From contig CP053418.1 in the NCBI GenBank assembly GCA_013127575.1, positions 4,464,001-4,528,000 of the forward strand: DNA of 64,000 bases, read 5' to 3'. The notes under the pieces are model-generated. The model saw nothing but the letters and a program-made list of their open reading frames with translations. It had not been told where the DNA came from and made no database searches. Source of the DNA: Ramlibacter terrae (GTDB taxonomy: Bacteria; Pseudomonadota; Gammaproteobacteria; Burkholderiales; Burkholderiaceae_C). The translations under genes and the position numbers were made by a program. This document shows, piece by piece, positions 20,517-30,685 of the stretch (within the stretch, counting starts at the first letter, position 1; each line of letters starts with the position of its first letter).

Positions 20517-21314
20517 TGTCGCCTTCCCTTGGCCGGACCACGTGTATCTGCGGGTGCACGACGACCGGATGCGGTGCTTGCACTGTTCCATCTCCAACTG
20601 GGCCTGCCGGTGAGCTGGCCATTGCGCGATGAGCCGTTTGTCCGGTATGCATGGGTCAATGCGGGTAACGTCCAGATCGAGCTTTGGCAGGCACGGTCCG
20701 ATTCGGATCTGCCTCCCGCCACTGCCCTTCCCCCGGTCGCGGGGCTCGCCTTGTGGCCCTCTGAGGTGCATGCCAGCCGCGATGCTCTCGCGCTGCAAGG
20801 CGTTCGCTGCAAGGAGCCACGCGCCTGGCGGACGGAGGGAGCGGGCGGGGACGAACTCAACTTCACAAACTGCCTTGTGCTCGATGCGACCGGCCCCGCC
20901 TGCCGGGTGTTCTTCTGCGAATGGCATCCGGACGCCCCCATCGCCCCATGGCCGAAGGGCGAAACCACTCCATGCCGACGCGAGCGCCTCGCGAAAGAGT
21001 TGGCGGGGGCGGACAGCGGCGGTGTAGGCATCGAGGGTCTTTGCGCAATCCACATGCAGACGCCGGACGTCGCACGGTCCGCCCGCGTGTGGAATGCGAT
21101 CACCGGCGCAGTGGGGATTGCCGCCCCCGGCGTCGCGCTGGTCCTCACGCCGGGGCACGAGCTGGAGGTGACGGCCCTCGTCATGCGTGTCCGGGACCTT
21201 CCAGCAGCTCGCGCAAGGCTGGAGCAGCAGCGACTTCGCACGGAACATTCCGACGGCGTGCTCTGGCTGGACGAGAAGCAGGCGTTCGGACTCCGAATCG
21301 GGCTGGCGGGATGA
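20517..21314 (+). CDS. Glyoxalase/VOC-fold protein of unknown function
   Basis: About 265 residues with two VOC-like halves. After frame changes near 20535-20580 the start reads DHVYLRVHDD followed by AVLALFHLQLGLPVSWPL. The second half is GLCAIHMQTPDVARSARVWN...VLWLDEKQAFGLRIGLAG. The usual metal ligands (His/Glu) are only partly visible, so a binding or resistance role is as likely as catalysis. A palindromic repeat precedes it. Confidence 0.65.
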   Translation, partial: CRLPLAGPRVSAGARRPDAVLALFHLQLGLPVSWPLRDEPFVRYAWVNAGNVQIELWQARSDSDLPPATALPPVAGLALWPSEVHASRDALALQGVRCKEPRAWRTEGAGGDELNFTNCLVLDATGPACRVFFCEWHPDAPIAPWPKGETTPCRRERLAKELAGADSGGVGIEGLCAIHMQTPDVARSARVWNAITGAVGIAAPGVALVLTPGHELEVTALVMRVRDLPAARARLEQQRLRTEHSDGVLWLDEKQAFGLRIGLAG

Positions 21315-21432
21315 TCGAAATCTGCTCTGGCCGGGGAACAGCCCGGAAGAACACGAGTCGGTCGGTGTCGGCGACCTGCACCTGCCGGCCGCCCTCTCGC
21401 CGTTCCGGGGGCTTTCACCTCGGCCGCGCGCT

Positions 21433-21504
21433 CAGTCGCTCAGTCGCTCAGTCGGTCAGTCGGTCAGTCGGTCAGTCGGTCAGTCGGTCAGTCGGTCAGT
21501 CGGT
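21433..21504. repeat. Tandem 8-bp repeat, nine units
   Basis: Nine perfect head-to-tail octamers: two CAGTCGCT then seven CAGTCGGT. It covers the 3' end of the Rieske gene on the other strand and supplies its last codons and stop (21488-21490). Because 8 is not a multiple of 3, unit gain or loss would move the downstream frame but not the stop nearest the gene. Confidence 0.9.
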
Positions 21505-22503
21505 CCAGCATCCGTCGAGCCCGCGCCGCCGCGCCGTCCCCGATGGTGAAGTCGGCGAACCTGAACCCGTCATCTGCGTCCACTGCAGCACGCTGGATGG
21601 CTTCGACGATGGGCCGGTCCTCTTCTCCGAAGGCACGGCGGAAGACGGCGAGGACGGAGTCGTCGTGGCCGTCGTCCTCGACCAGAAGTTCCGGGCGTTC
21701 GCGAAGAAGTAGTGCGTCGATCGTTCCGTCTCCGGCGTGAGCAGGTGGGCCGAAGGAAAGTGCAATCCTTCTTCGAGCACGCCTCCGGGCGGCATGATCC
21801 CCGGTCCAGCAACAGGTGCGAGGGTGCCCGCCATGTCATGTTGGCGTGCTGGTCGATGCGCTCCGTCTTGTCCCACACCGGCTTGAACACCGCCGACGGC
21901 GGCAGGTCGAACACCTTTCGCAGCACGGTGACACGGTTCTCCCCACGTCGACCGATGCCTTCAGCGATCCTGACGAGCCGGGCGTTCCCACCGTGCCGGC
22001 ATGCAGGTACTCGGCGTGGCTGAGATCCAGCAGGTTGTCGATGACGAGCCGGAAGCCGGCCTGCACGTGAAGCTGGCCCCGGACGGTCCGGTACCCCGGG
22101 CGCCCGGCGTCGAACCAGCTGTAGTCCGGCACCTTCGCCGCGTCGGCCAGCGCAGCGTCGCCGGTCCAGACCCAGACCGCGCCGAATCGCTCGACAACCG
22201 GATAGCTCCGGACCGCCAGCCGACCCGGATCGCCCTTGACGTGCGGATTGTGGACGCAGGCACCGGCACCGTTGAACCGCAGGCCGTGGTACGGGCACTG
22301 CAGGGTCGGCCCCGCCACCTTGCCCAGGCTGAGGGGTACGCCGCGATGAGGACAGCGATCCGCCACCACCGCGGCCACCCCATCGTCACCGCGGAAAGCG
22401 ACCAACGGCTCCCCCGGGACGGTTCGGGCGATCGTTCCCCGGCCGGGAGCGTCTCGCTCCAGGCAATGACATACCAGGCATCCCTCACGAAACCATTGCT
22501 CAC
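21488..22503 (-). CDS. Rieske aromatic-ring oxygenase, VanA type
   Basis: Terminal oxygenase of about 338 residues, like vanillate O-demethylase oxygenase. The [2Fe-2S] Rieske ligands are in CPHRGVPLSLGKV and CPYHGLRFNG. The mononuclear-iron motif is LVIDNLLDLSHAEYLHAG. Later blocks are WDKTERIDQHANMTWRAPSH and HLLTPETERSTHYFFANARN, with the ending RRMLDRLTD inside the octamer repeat. Frame changes lie near 22420, 21975, 21795 and 21690. It is last in module A. No reductase partner (VanB-like) is found in the window. Confidence 0.85.
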
Positions 22504-22555
22504 CGCAGCCTCCTTGCCAGCACACTCGAAATTCCACCCTGCACCCGAACGCCAC

Positions 22556-22942
22556 TCACGCCGCAGCCCGCGTGGACTGGAACGCCCTCAGTCGCCAATG
22601 GCCGTCCGCGCCCCGGAGCCACACCGCCGTGGCCCACGACCGGGCCTCGACGATCTCGGCGTCGCCCGCACGACGCAGGGCAAGGTGCAAGCGACCGAGC
22701 AGCATCGCGCCCGAACCCAGCGCCATCGCCTCCGCCACCTCGAACTCCACGGCCGGGAACGCCGGTCCCGTTTCAACGAACTGCAGGAACCCTGTCTTGT
22801 CTTGGCGAGTGCCGGTGGCATCCACATAGGCCAATCCGTCGTCGAGATGCGTGGCGAGCCGCGCGGTGTCCCGGGCGACGACGGCGTGGGCGCGGGCACG
22901 TTCGGCTTGCACGGCACCTTCGACGGACCGGGGGACCGTCAC
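22556..22942 (-). CDS. NTF2-like (SnoaL/DUF4440) protein
   Basis: Intact, 128 residues; GTG start at 22942. HLDDGLAYVDATGTRQDKTG and SWATAVWLRGADGHWRLRAF are the usual DUF4440 blocks. Such cone-shaped proteins act as small isomerases, dehydratases or binding proteins. It lies between the TRAP permease and the Rieske gene in module A; a second NTF2-like gene occupies the matching place in module B (30686-31078). Confidence 0.8.
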   Translation of the reverse strand: MTVPRSVEGAVQAERARAHAVVARDTARLATHLDDGLAYVDATGTRQDKTGFLQFVETGPAFPAVEFEVAEAMALGSGAMLLGRLHLALRRAGDAEIVEARSWATAVWLRGADGHWRLRAFQSTRAAA

Positions 22943-22946
22943 GGAG

Positions 22947-24250
22947 TCATCCTTTCAGGGCCTGCGGGAGCCAGAGCGTGAGCGCAGGGAATGCCAGCAG
23001 GATGCCCGGGCGCACGAGGTTCGACGCAACGTAGGGAGCGACCCCGCGATAGATGTCGGCGAGCGGGATGCCCGGTGCGACCCCCTTGACGACGAAGACG
23101 TTCATGCCGAGCGGCGGGATGAGCATGCCCAGTTCGATGATCACGACGTTGATCACCCCCACCAGATCGGATCGAATCCCCAGCTGGTGACCAGCGGCAG
23201 CACGAACGGCATCGTCACGACCATGGCGGCCACCTCGTCGAAGACCGCGCCCGCCACGATGAACATCGCCATCATTGCCAGCACGGCGACCCAGATCGGC
23301 ACGCCCGAAGCCTTCACTGCCTCGACCGGGGGCCCGGGGGCCGGGTGACGGCCGCGAAGTAACCGAAGAGCGACGCGCCGATGATCAGCACATAGATCAT
23401 TGCTGCGGTCGACGCGGTGGTGAGCAGGGCCGCCCGCAAGTTGTCGCGCTGCAGCTTTCGCCGCATGCCGGCGAAGCAGAACGCAAGCACCGCGCCGACG
23501 GCCGCGCTCTCGGTGGCGGTGAAGATGCCAGCCGCCATTCCGCCGATGACGGTGCCCGCCAGCACCAGCACGGGCCAGCTGGCCTTCAGGGCCGCAATGC
23601 GTTCGGCGCGCGTGGCCCCGGGGCCGGTCGGCGCATCTGCCGGACGTGCCCGCGTGTAGAGCGCAATTGTGCCCGGTGAAGTGCCACCGCGATCACCGCG
23701 GGAACCGGGGCCGCCATGTAGAGCGTGATGATCAATTCCGGGACAGCACGGCGTAGATCACCATGATCGACGAGGGCGGGATCAGGATCCCGAGCGTGCC
23801 GCCCGACGCGACGGTGCCGGCCGCGAACCCCGGCGCGTAGCCGCGCGTGAGCATGGAAGGCAGCGAGGCCTTGCCGAACGTGGCGGCCGTCGCCACCGAG
23901 CTGCCGCAGACGGCCCCGAATCCCGCGCAGCCGCCGACCGTCGCCATGGCCAGTCCGCCGCGCCGGTGGCCGACGACCGCGTAGGCGAGGCGATAGAGGT
24001 CTTCGGAGAGCCCCGCCATGCTGGCGAAAGAGCCCATGAGGACGAACAGGGGGATCGTCGCGAGGTCCAGCGAGGCCGGGTTGTTCGAGGTTTCCGATGC
24101 CAGCATCGCGAGCGCCGGCCCGAAGCCGGCCAGCACGCCGAAGCCCACCACGCCGGCAATGCCCATCGCGACACCGACCGGAACGTGCAGGGCAATGAGG
24201 ACGAAGGTCCCCGCGAGCCCCCACAAGGTCAGCGTGACTCCGCCGCTCAC
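22947..24250 (-). CDS. dctM: TRAP transporter large permease (DctM)
   Basis: About 430 residues and about a dozen membrane segments. GTG 24250 overlaps the stop of the small permease (GTGA). Family blocks: LATIPLFVLMGSFASMAGLS, GCAGFGAVCGSSVATAATFG, GTLGILIPPSSIMVIYAV, AAGIFTATESAAVGAVLAF and ELGMLIPPLGMNVFVVKG. Frame changes occur near 23745, 23570, 23335 and 23165. It drives Na+/H+-coupled uptake of an organic acid with the DctP and DctQ proteins upstream. Confidence 0.85.
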
Positions 24251-24735
24251 GACGCGTCCTCCCGGGGCGTCCGGGCTGTGAGCAGCGCCACGAGGGCCGC
24301 CGCGGCGACGAGTGCCGCGACGGCTGCCCACCATGGCCAGACCGGCCAGTTCAGCACCGGAATGGTCTGGCCATCGCTTTTCAGGCCTCCGGCGAATCGC
24401 ACGTACTGCCAGGCCATGACTGCGAAGAAGCCAGCAGTGACCATCGCGCCGAAGCGATCCAGCCAGCGGCCGGCACCCTTCCCCAGCCGCGCTCCGAGCA
24501 TGTCGATCGAGATGTTGCCGCGACTGGCCAGCACATGGGGAAAGCAGGCGGCGAGCAACACGGCCCCGGCCAGCGACGCGATGTCGACGAAGCCCCGGAT
24601 GGGGCTCGCAAAGACGTAGCGCATCACGATGTCGACGACCGTGGAGGCGGCCAGTGCCAGCAGCGCCATCGTCGCCACGCAGGCGAGCGCCCGCGCGGCG
24701 CCGGTTGCCAGCGCCGGGTGTGTCCCGGGAGCCAT
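24247..24735 (-). CDS. dctQ: TRAP transporter small permease (DctQ)
   Basis: Intact, 162 residues, four membrane helices. It shows VVDIVMRYVFASPIRGFVDI, SLAGAVLLAACFPHVLASRG and NISIDMLGARL, the usual DctQ pattern. Both ends lie within one to four bases of the DctP and DctM genes, as in a coupled operon. Confidence 0.87.
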   Translation of the reverse strand: MAPGTHPALATGAARALACVATMALLALAASTVVDIVMRYVFASPIRGFVDIASLAGAVLLAACFPHVLASRGNISIDMLGARLGKGAGRWLDRFGAMVTAGFFAVMAWQYVRFAGGLKSDGQTIPVLNWPVWPWWAAVAALVAAAALVALLTARTPREDAS

Positions 24736-24736
24736 G

Positions 24737-25758
24737 TCAGCCCGCCGCCCGGACGCGCTTGAGCTGCTCGACGAAGCCTGCGTGGATCCGCTCGTTGCGC
24801 GGCTTGGCCTTGCGCCAGGACTCGTTCACCGGATCGATGAGGCGGCGCCACTCCGCGATAACCGCGGGCGTCGGCGCGACGACTGGTTCTTGCCCGACTT
24901 CGACACCCGCTCACGGACTTCCTTCTCCTGCCGATCGAAGGCCTCGCCGAGCTTGCGCGCCGGGGCCTCGCCGCTGAACTTGTCGATGGCCGCGCGGGCC
25001 TGCGGCGGCAAGGCGGCATAGCGGTCCTGGCGCATGACGATGCCCACCGCGACCGCCCCGAGCGGGATGTCGAGGTGGTGCGAGCTGACTTCGTTGACCT
25101 TGAAGTCACCCACGAAGCCCCAGTTGTTGAGCGTCATGTCCACCACGCCGCGCGAAAGCGCCTCGGCGATCTGCCCGCCGCCGAGCTGCACGGGCGCCCC
25201 GCCGAGCGCGTCGACCACCTTGGTGAGGTGATCACCTGAGAGCCGGACGCGCTTGCCCTTGAGATCTGCGGGAACCCGGATCGGCTGGTTCGCATGGATC
25301 ACCACCGGCGGGGTGGCTCCCAACGCCGGGAACTTGAGCCCTTCGAACCCGACCAGCATGCCCGCGGCATACAGGCGATGCAGCGCGAGGCCCGCCTCTG
25401 TGGCGCTCGTGCTGAGAAACGGCAGGCCGACGATCTCGGTGTCGTCGAAGCGGCCGGGCGTGTAGGGCAGCACGATCCACCCGATGTCGGCGATGCCGTC
25501 GGTCACCAGCTTCAACTGCTGCAGCGGATTGCGGCCGAGGGTGCCGCCTGCGAACATGTCGATCTGCAGCGTGCCGCCGGAAGCGGCGCTCGCGTCACGC
25601 GCCAGGGGCGTGAGCACGGTCGACGTGATGTTGGCCATGGGCGGCTCGAAGCTCGTGAACTTCAGCTTCACCGGATCGGCAGCGCGCGCGAACGGGGCGG
25701 CGAGTCCGGCAGCACCGGCGGCAAGGACGGCGCGGCGGGTCAGGGTCGAGTGGCTCAT
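24737..25758 (-). CDS. dctP: TRAP transporter substrate-binding protein (DctP)
   Basis: Periplasmic receptor of about 340 residues. A Tat-like signal (STLTRRAVLAAGAAGLAAPF, cleavage near ARA-A) precedes the DctP core. Blocks include GGTLGRNPLQQLKLVTDGIA, IGLPFL-like VGLPFLSTSATEAGL and IRVPADLKGKRVRLSGDHLT. The ligand arginine region is LKGKRVR. A frame change near 24885 leads to the natural ending RNERIHAGFVEQLKRVRAAG. Position in module A suggests an aromatic or organic acid ligand. Confidence 0.85.
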
Positions 25759-25797
25759 GGGGTGTCTCCTGTTGGTTTTCTGGTGCGGGAAACGGTG

Positions 25798-26347
25798 TCA
25801 GTCCAGGCCCATGCGGCGGGCCATCGCCGCGCGCCACTGCGCGCGCGGCATGAAGCCGGGAAGCGACCGCGCGTGGGCCTCCGCCCGCGCCATGATTTCT
25901 TCGTCCGGCGGCGCGGGTCCACCGGGACGCGCATGGGCTGCGAGACATACCGGGGCAGGTCCGGTACAGCTCGAGCCGGTTGCCCTCGGGGTCGGGGACA
26001 TAGATGGACAGCGCATTGCCGTGCGTGACAGGCGTGATGCCCGGCAGGCCTTCCGCCTGCACTTTCCGGTACATCGCCTTGAGGGTGCCCGGGCTGTCGG
26101 CCTTGAGCGACACCTGGTTGATGACGTTGAAGGGCAACTCCTGCGGGCGTCCGGTGATCAGCACGATCTGGTGGTGTTCGTCCGGATCGCGGCTGAGGAA
26201 GACGAGGTCCATGGTGCCGTTGGGGCCCGGCAACTGCCCGCGATCGGTCACCGTGAACTCGAGCAGGCGGGTGTAGAAATCCTCCATCCTGGCGATGTCG
26301 TGGACGAAGAAGCCAACGTGGCTGAAGGTGAGTCCGGGGCGGGTCAT
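25798..26347 (-). CDS. VOC-family extradiol-dioxygenase-like protein (module A)
   Basis: About 182 residues. Metal-ligand positions of the VOC fold are visible: FSHVGFFVHDIARMEDFY, EHHQIVLITGRP and IYVPDPEGNRLELY. A frame change near 25945 gives the ending RAQWRAAMARRMGLD. ATG (26345-26347) overlaps the FAD hydroxylase stop. It may open the ring of the hydroxylated aromatic made by that enzyme (inferred). It resembles the VOC gene at 35246-35799 in size and context. Confidence 0.8.
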
Positions 26348-27862
26348 GCGGTGTCTCGTCCGATCTGCGAAGCGTGGGGTGGGCAACCGTGCCGGCGTGA
26401 CCAGGTCGCCATGAGTTCCCCGGAGGGAGGCGCGATCGTTCGCGGTGCCGACGACATAGCGATCGGGCCGCAGCAGGACGGCCCCGGCGCCGGTTCGCTC
26501 CAGCCAGTCGAGGGCGGACGGGGAATCGGCGGGCACGACGACGATCCCGTCGTCCGGCGCGCCGACCTCCCCCCGCCGGGTCCACGAGCAGTGCAGCCGG
26601 TAGCCGACGCGATCGTCGAGCCGGGCGCCGTCGCCGAGCGCCGGCTGTTCGCCGATCCACCCGGCCGGCGGGCTGCCGGCGTGGACGCCGGGCCCGAGGC
26701 GGGGTGACGGCGTCGTGAAGACCGATTTCGCCGCACGCATGTCCGCATCGCGCTGGCGTGCCGCCTGCGGGTCAGTCGTCTGGATTAAACGACCGAGGCG
26801 CACCGCCGTTTCGATGAACTCGCGCACATGCGGCGCGCGTTCCGACTCGTAGGTGTCCAGCAACCGGTCGGGCGCCGCGCCGCTGACGACATCGGACAGC
26901 TTCCATGCGAGGTTGGACGCATCGCGAATGCCGGCGCACATGCCCTGGCCCATGAAGGGCGGCGTCTGGTGCGCGGCGTCGCCGGCAACGAGCAGGCGGC
27001 CCTTGCGCCAGCCGCGCGCAACCACGGAGTGGAAGGTATACGAGGCGGGCCGCTCCGGGACAGCCTCCGCGGGAGTGATCCATCGCGACAGCAACTGCCA
27101 GATCACCTCGGGCCGGCTCATCTCCGCTGCATCCTCGCCGGGCATCAGCATCAGTTCCCACCGCCGGCGGGCGCCGGGCCCCCGGACGTAGGTGGCCGGG
27201 CGGCTCGGGTCGCAGAACTGGACGCTGTGGTCGCCCAGTTCAGGCTTGTCCTGCCGCAGCAGGACGTCGATAACGAGCCAGCGCTCGTGCGACTTCAGGT
27301 CCTCCAGCTCCGTCCCCATGAAGCGGCGCACCGTCGAGCGCGCACCGTCGCAGCCGACCACGTAGCGGGCATGGCTGCGCATGATGCGGCCGGTGGCCAT
27401 GTCCTCGTAGCGCAGGGTGGCGACGTCGTCGCCCTCCTCGATCGAGAAGACATCATGGCGCAGGCGCACATCGACATGGGGCATTGCCGCCAGGCGTTGA
27501 CGCAGCAGCGTCTCCGTGGTCGGCTGGTGGAAGCGATAGCTCGCATGCCAGCCTTGCGGGCCAATCTCGATCGGCCGTTGCCAGTCGAGCAGCAGCTCTC
27601 CGTCGGCTGCCGGGAACTTCATTCCCGGCGCCACCACGAGCTCGGGCGCGAGCTGGTGCGCAATGCCGATCGCACGGAACACCCGCATGCACTCGGCATC
27701 GAAGTGGATCGCGCGCGGCAGGCGATAGATCGCTGCCTCGCGATCGAGCACCAGCACCCGCAAGCCGCGCAGGCCCGGGAGGTTGGCCAGCGTCGCACCT
27801 GCGGGCCCGAGCCCGACGATCGCCACGTCGTGGGTGGCTGCCGCCTCCTGTGTGTGCTGCAT
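26344..27862 (-). CDS. FAD-dependent aromatic hydroxylase, MhpA/PheA type (module A)
   Basis: Flavoprotein monooxygenase of about 505 residues. It shows dinucleotide motif IVGLGPAGATL, the RAIHFDAE region, DG motif VVGCDGARSTVRRFMG, and GD motif LLVAGDAAHQTPPFMGQGM. The C-terminal thioredoxin-like domain ends in AVLLRPDRYVVG. A frame change near 26425 gives the stop at 26344, which overlaps the VOC start. The alternative ATG at 27889 would overlap the FAH gene by 11 bases; ATG 27862 is nearer the flavin fold. Without the correction it would read as a fusion with the VOC protein. Confidence 0.85.
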
Positions 27863-27878
27863 GGCCACCGCGCCTGCC

Positions 27879-28728
27879 TCAGGCTTCATCGACCACGGTG
27901 TTGCGCAGGACGCCGATGCGGTCCACTTCGACTTCCACCACGTCGCCGGCCTTCATCCACAGCGGGGGCGTGCGCTTCGCACCGACGCCGCCCGGCGTGC
28001 CGGTGACGATGACGTCGCCGGCCTGCAGCGGTGCGACTGTCGACGCATAGGCGATCAACCGGGGATGCTGTGAATCAGTTGCTCGGTCGTCGCACGCTGG
28101 ACTTCCGTGCCGTTCAGGCGCGTCACCAGCGTCATCACGCAACCGGCGGGGATCTCGTCGGCGGTCACCATCCGGGGCCGAAGCCGCCGGTGCGCGCAAA
28201 GTTCTTCCCGGGCCCCCACTGGGAAGTGTGGACCTGCCAATCCCGCACCGATCCATCGTTGTAGCAGGCGTAGCCCGCGATGTGGCTCCAGCTGTCGCCC
28301 TCGGTGATGCGCCTGCCGGGCTTGCCGATGATGACGGCGATCTCGCCTTCGTAGTCGAGCTTGATGGACTCGGGCGGACGCAGGATCCGGCCTTCATGCC
28401 CGACCTGCGAGTCCGCGAAGCGCAGGAAGAACGTGGGCTGTTCGGTTACCTGCCGGCCGGTCTCCTGCACGTGCTCGCCGTAGTTGAGGCCCGCGCACCA
28501 GATCTTCCCCGGGTCCGGGATGACCGGCAGCAGTTGGATGTCCGCGAGCGCGAAGTCGGCGGCGCCCGATGCGACCGCGCGCACCTCGTCGAGGGCATCC
28601 GCTTCGAGCAGCGACTTCAGGTCCGCGTACCGGCCACCCGGGGCACGTCCGAGGTCGACGACGCCGTCGTCGCGCACCACGCCAAAACCCGCCTGCCCGC
28701 CACGTTCGAAGCTCACCAGTTTCATCAC
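27879..28728 (-). CDS. Fumarylacetoacetate-hydrolase-family protein (module A)
   Basis: About 283 residues, like acylpyruvate hydrolases and 2-oxo-hept-3-ene-dioate isomerases/hydratases. It starts MMKLVSFERGGQAGFGVVRD. The FAH core is KIWCAGLNYGEHVQETGR, LDYEGEIAVIIGK (acidic metal ligands), YACYNDGSVRDWQ, and DVIVTGTPGGVGAKR. Frame changes lie near 28165 and 28060. First gene of module A, divergent from the IclR regulator. It probably hydrolyses or isomerises the ring-cleavage product. Confidence 0.85.
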
Positions 28729-28747
28729 CAGCCTTTGGAAGTTGTGT

Positions 28748-28828
28748 ATCTCGAATAATGAGATGCCAGTAGATACGAGCAGCGTCGCGACGTCAGCCCG
28801 TGTTTTCCCTATGTCTCGGTAAACGAGA
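28748..28828. promoter_or_regulatory. Two inverted repeats, candidate IclR operators
   Basis: ATCTC-N7-GAGAT (28748-28764) and TCTCG-N5-CGAGA (28814-28828) lie in the gap between the divergent FAH and IclR-family genes. Both share a TCTCG half-site, as expected for binding of a dimeric or tetrameric IclR regulator. Confidence 0.55.
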
Positions 28829-28924
28829 TTTTTGACTCATGCCGGGCGCGCCGGGTACAGTGGCGTACTCCGGCGCGGTTCGCCGAGCGAGTGAATCGAG
28901 CGATGTGAGCATGGAAGACAAGCA

Positions 28925-29671
28925 ATGACGAGTCCCGGCCGGGCCTTTGCCGTCCTGAACCTGTTCGGCGAAGACCATCCCGTCTGGCACGCGGACGAGA
29001 TCAACGAGGCGCTGGGCTACGCGCGCGCCACCGGCTACCGGTATGTCAAGGACCTGGTGGAAGCCGGCTTCCTGCGCAAGGTGTCGGCGGGCCGCTATGC
29101 GCTCGGGGCCCGGATCATCGAGCTCGACTACCAGCTGCGGCGCAGCGACCCGCTCCTCGTTGCCGCGGTGCCGGTGATGGACGACCTCGTCCACAAGGCA
29201 CGGCTCGATGCCGTGATGACCACCTTGTTCGGGACCAAGGTGGTGGACATCCACCGTGCGAGCGTCGATCCCACCCTGCAACTGAGCTACGGGCGCGGCC
29301 GACCGCGGCCGCTGTTTCGCGGCGCCGCGCCCAAGGTCATCGTGGCCAACCTCGGGCGGCCGCAACTGGTGAAACTCTACGGCGCTGCCGCGGCCGAAGC
29401 CGCGACCAACGGTTTGGGCACGAACTGGCCGGCCTTCAGGATCCGCATGACGGAAATCCGGCGCGACGACTTCTACTGGTCGCGCGGCGAACTGGAGCCG
29501 CAGGTGTCGGGCGCCGCCGTCGCCGTGTTCAATGCCGACGGCGAAGTTGCAGCGGCACTGACGTTGATCGGGCAGAGTGAAGCCCCGGAGCGGCTGGGTG
29601 AAGCAAAGCTGCGCTCCCTCCTGACCAAGGCGCGGGACGCCATCCACGCCAGGATGCGGGGACAGCCATAG
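28925..29671 (+). CDS. IclR-family transcriptional regulator
   Basis: Intact, 248 residues. The winged helix-turn-helix is in WHADEINEALGYARATGYRY and LVEAGFLRKVSAGRYALGAR. The C-terminal effector domain follows (MTTLFGTKVVDIHRASVDPT, GRGRPRPLFRGAAPKVIVA). It is divergent from module A and has paired palindromes in the gap, so it probably controls that operon in response to a pathway aromatic. Confidence 0.87.
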   Translation: MTSPGRAFAVLNLFGEDHPVWHADEINEALGYARATGYRYVKDLVEAGFLRKVSAGRYALGARIIELDYQLRRSDPLLVAAVPVMDDLVHKARLDAVMTTLFGTKVVDIHRASVDPTLQLSYGRGRPRPLFRGAAPKVIVANLGRPQLVKLYGAAAAEAATNGLGTNWPAFRIRMTEIRRDDFYWSRGELEPQVSGAAVAVFNADGEVAAALTLIGQSEAPERLGEAKLRSLLTKARDAIHARMRGQP

Positions 29672-29681
29672 CGGCCGGGCG

Positions 29682-30651
29682 CTACTGCGCGGGCTTGATG
29701 TTCCGTGCCTTCACCACGTCCCCCCACATCCGCGTCTCCCTTCGGGTCAGCTCGCGCAGTTCTTCCGCCGTGCTGCCCACGGGCGCGGCGGACAGCTTTG
29801 CCATCCGCTCCGCCACGTCCGGCATGGCCGCAACCTTGCGCCACGCATCCGTCAGCTGCCCGACGACGGCGGGCGGCGTTCCCTTGGGAGCCCACACGCC
29901 GTACCAGGCCTCGATGACATAGCCGGGAAGCATCTCGTCGACGGTAGGGACGTCCGCGAGTGCGGGCGAGCGTCGGGCACCGGTCTGCGCCAGCGCCCGT
30001 ACCTTGCCCGTGGCAACCAGCGTGCCGACCTGTGCCGCGGGGCTCATGGACAGCTGGACCGTGTTGGACAGGAGGTCCGCGCTGAAGTTGCCTGCATAGT
30101 TGACAGGCAGGACCTCGGCGCCCGTCTGGTGCGCCAGCAGTTGCGCGCCGAGGAACGCCGCCGATGCAAATCCGGTGACGCCCATCGCCAGCTTGCCGGG
30201 ATGGGCCTTGGCATGTGCCACCAGTTCAGGGAAGGTCTTCACCGGCACCTGGCTGTTCACCATCCAGACGAACGGCGATTCAGCGAAGCGCGAAACGGGT
30301 TCCAGCTCCCGCTCGGGATCATACGGAAGGTTGGCCACCACGTGCGGGTTCATGGTGATCGCCTGGTTGAAGGAGAACAGGACCGTGTAGCCGTCCGGCT
30401 TGGCGCGCACGACGCGTTGCACGCCGATCACCCCGCTCGCCCCGACCACGTTCTCCACCACGACGGGACGCCCCATGACCTCGGTCAGCTTCTGGGCCCC
30501 CAGCCGTCCGGGATGTCCACGCCCGTGCCGGGACCCGCCGGCAGGACCGGGGTGATTGCGCGCGACGGATACGCATCCGGCTGTGCGGCGGCCGGCCGGC
30601 GAGCACGAGAACCGCGCCGACCGCGACGCAGTAGCGGAAAAAGGCATGCAT
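29682..30651 (-). CDS. Bug-family tripartite tricarboxylate receptor
   Basis: Periplasmic solute receptor of about 322 residues. The signal peptide (MHAFFRYCVAVGAVLVLAG) is in one frame. The mature part, after shifts near 30600 and 30505, shows the Bug pattern KLTEVMGRPVVVENVVGASG, DGYTVLFSFNQAITMNPHV, LPYDPERELEPVSRF and WYGVWAPKGTPPAVVGQLT. No TctA/TctB membrane genes are near, which is common for Bug receptors in Burkholderiales. It is last in module B. Confidence 0.85.
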
Positions 30652-30685
30652 GTCGTTGTCTCCTGTTGGATGGGGGTGCCGGCTC

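Noticed and set aside
21433..21504. CRISPR array
   Set aside because: Units are contiguous 8-mers without spacers.
25595..27889. 764-residue FAD hydroxylase-VOC-DctP fusion
   Set aside because: Normal stops reappear at 26344 and 25798 once single-base shifts are bridged; each part then has its family length.
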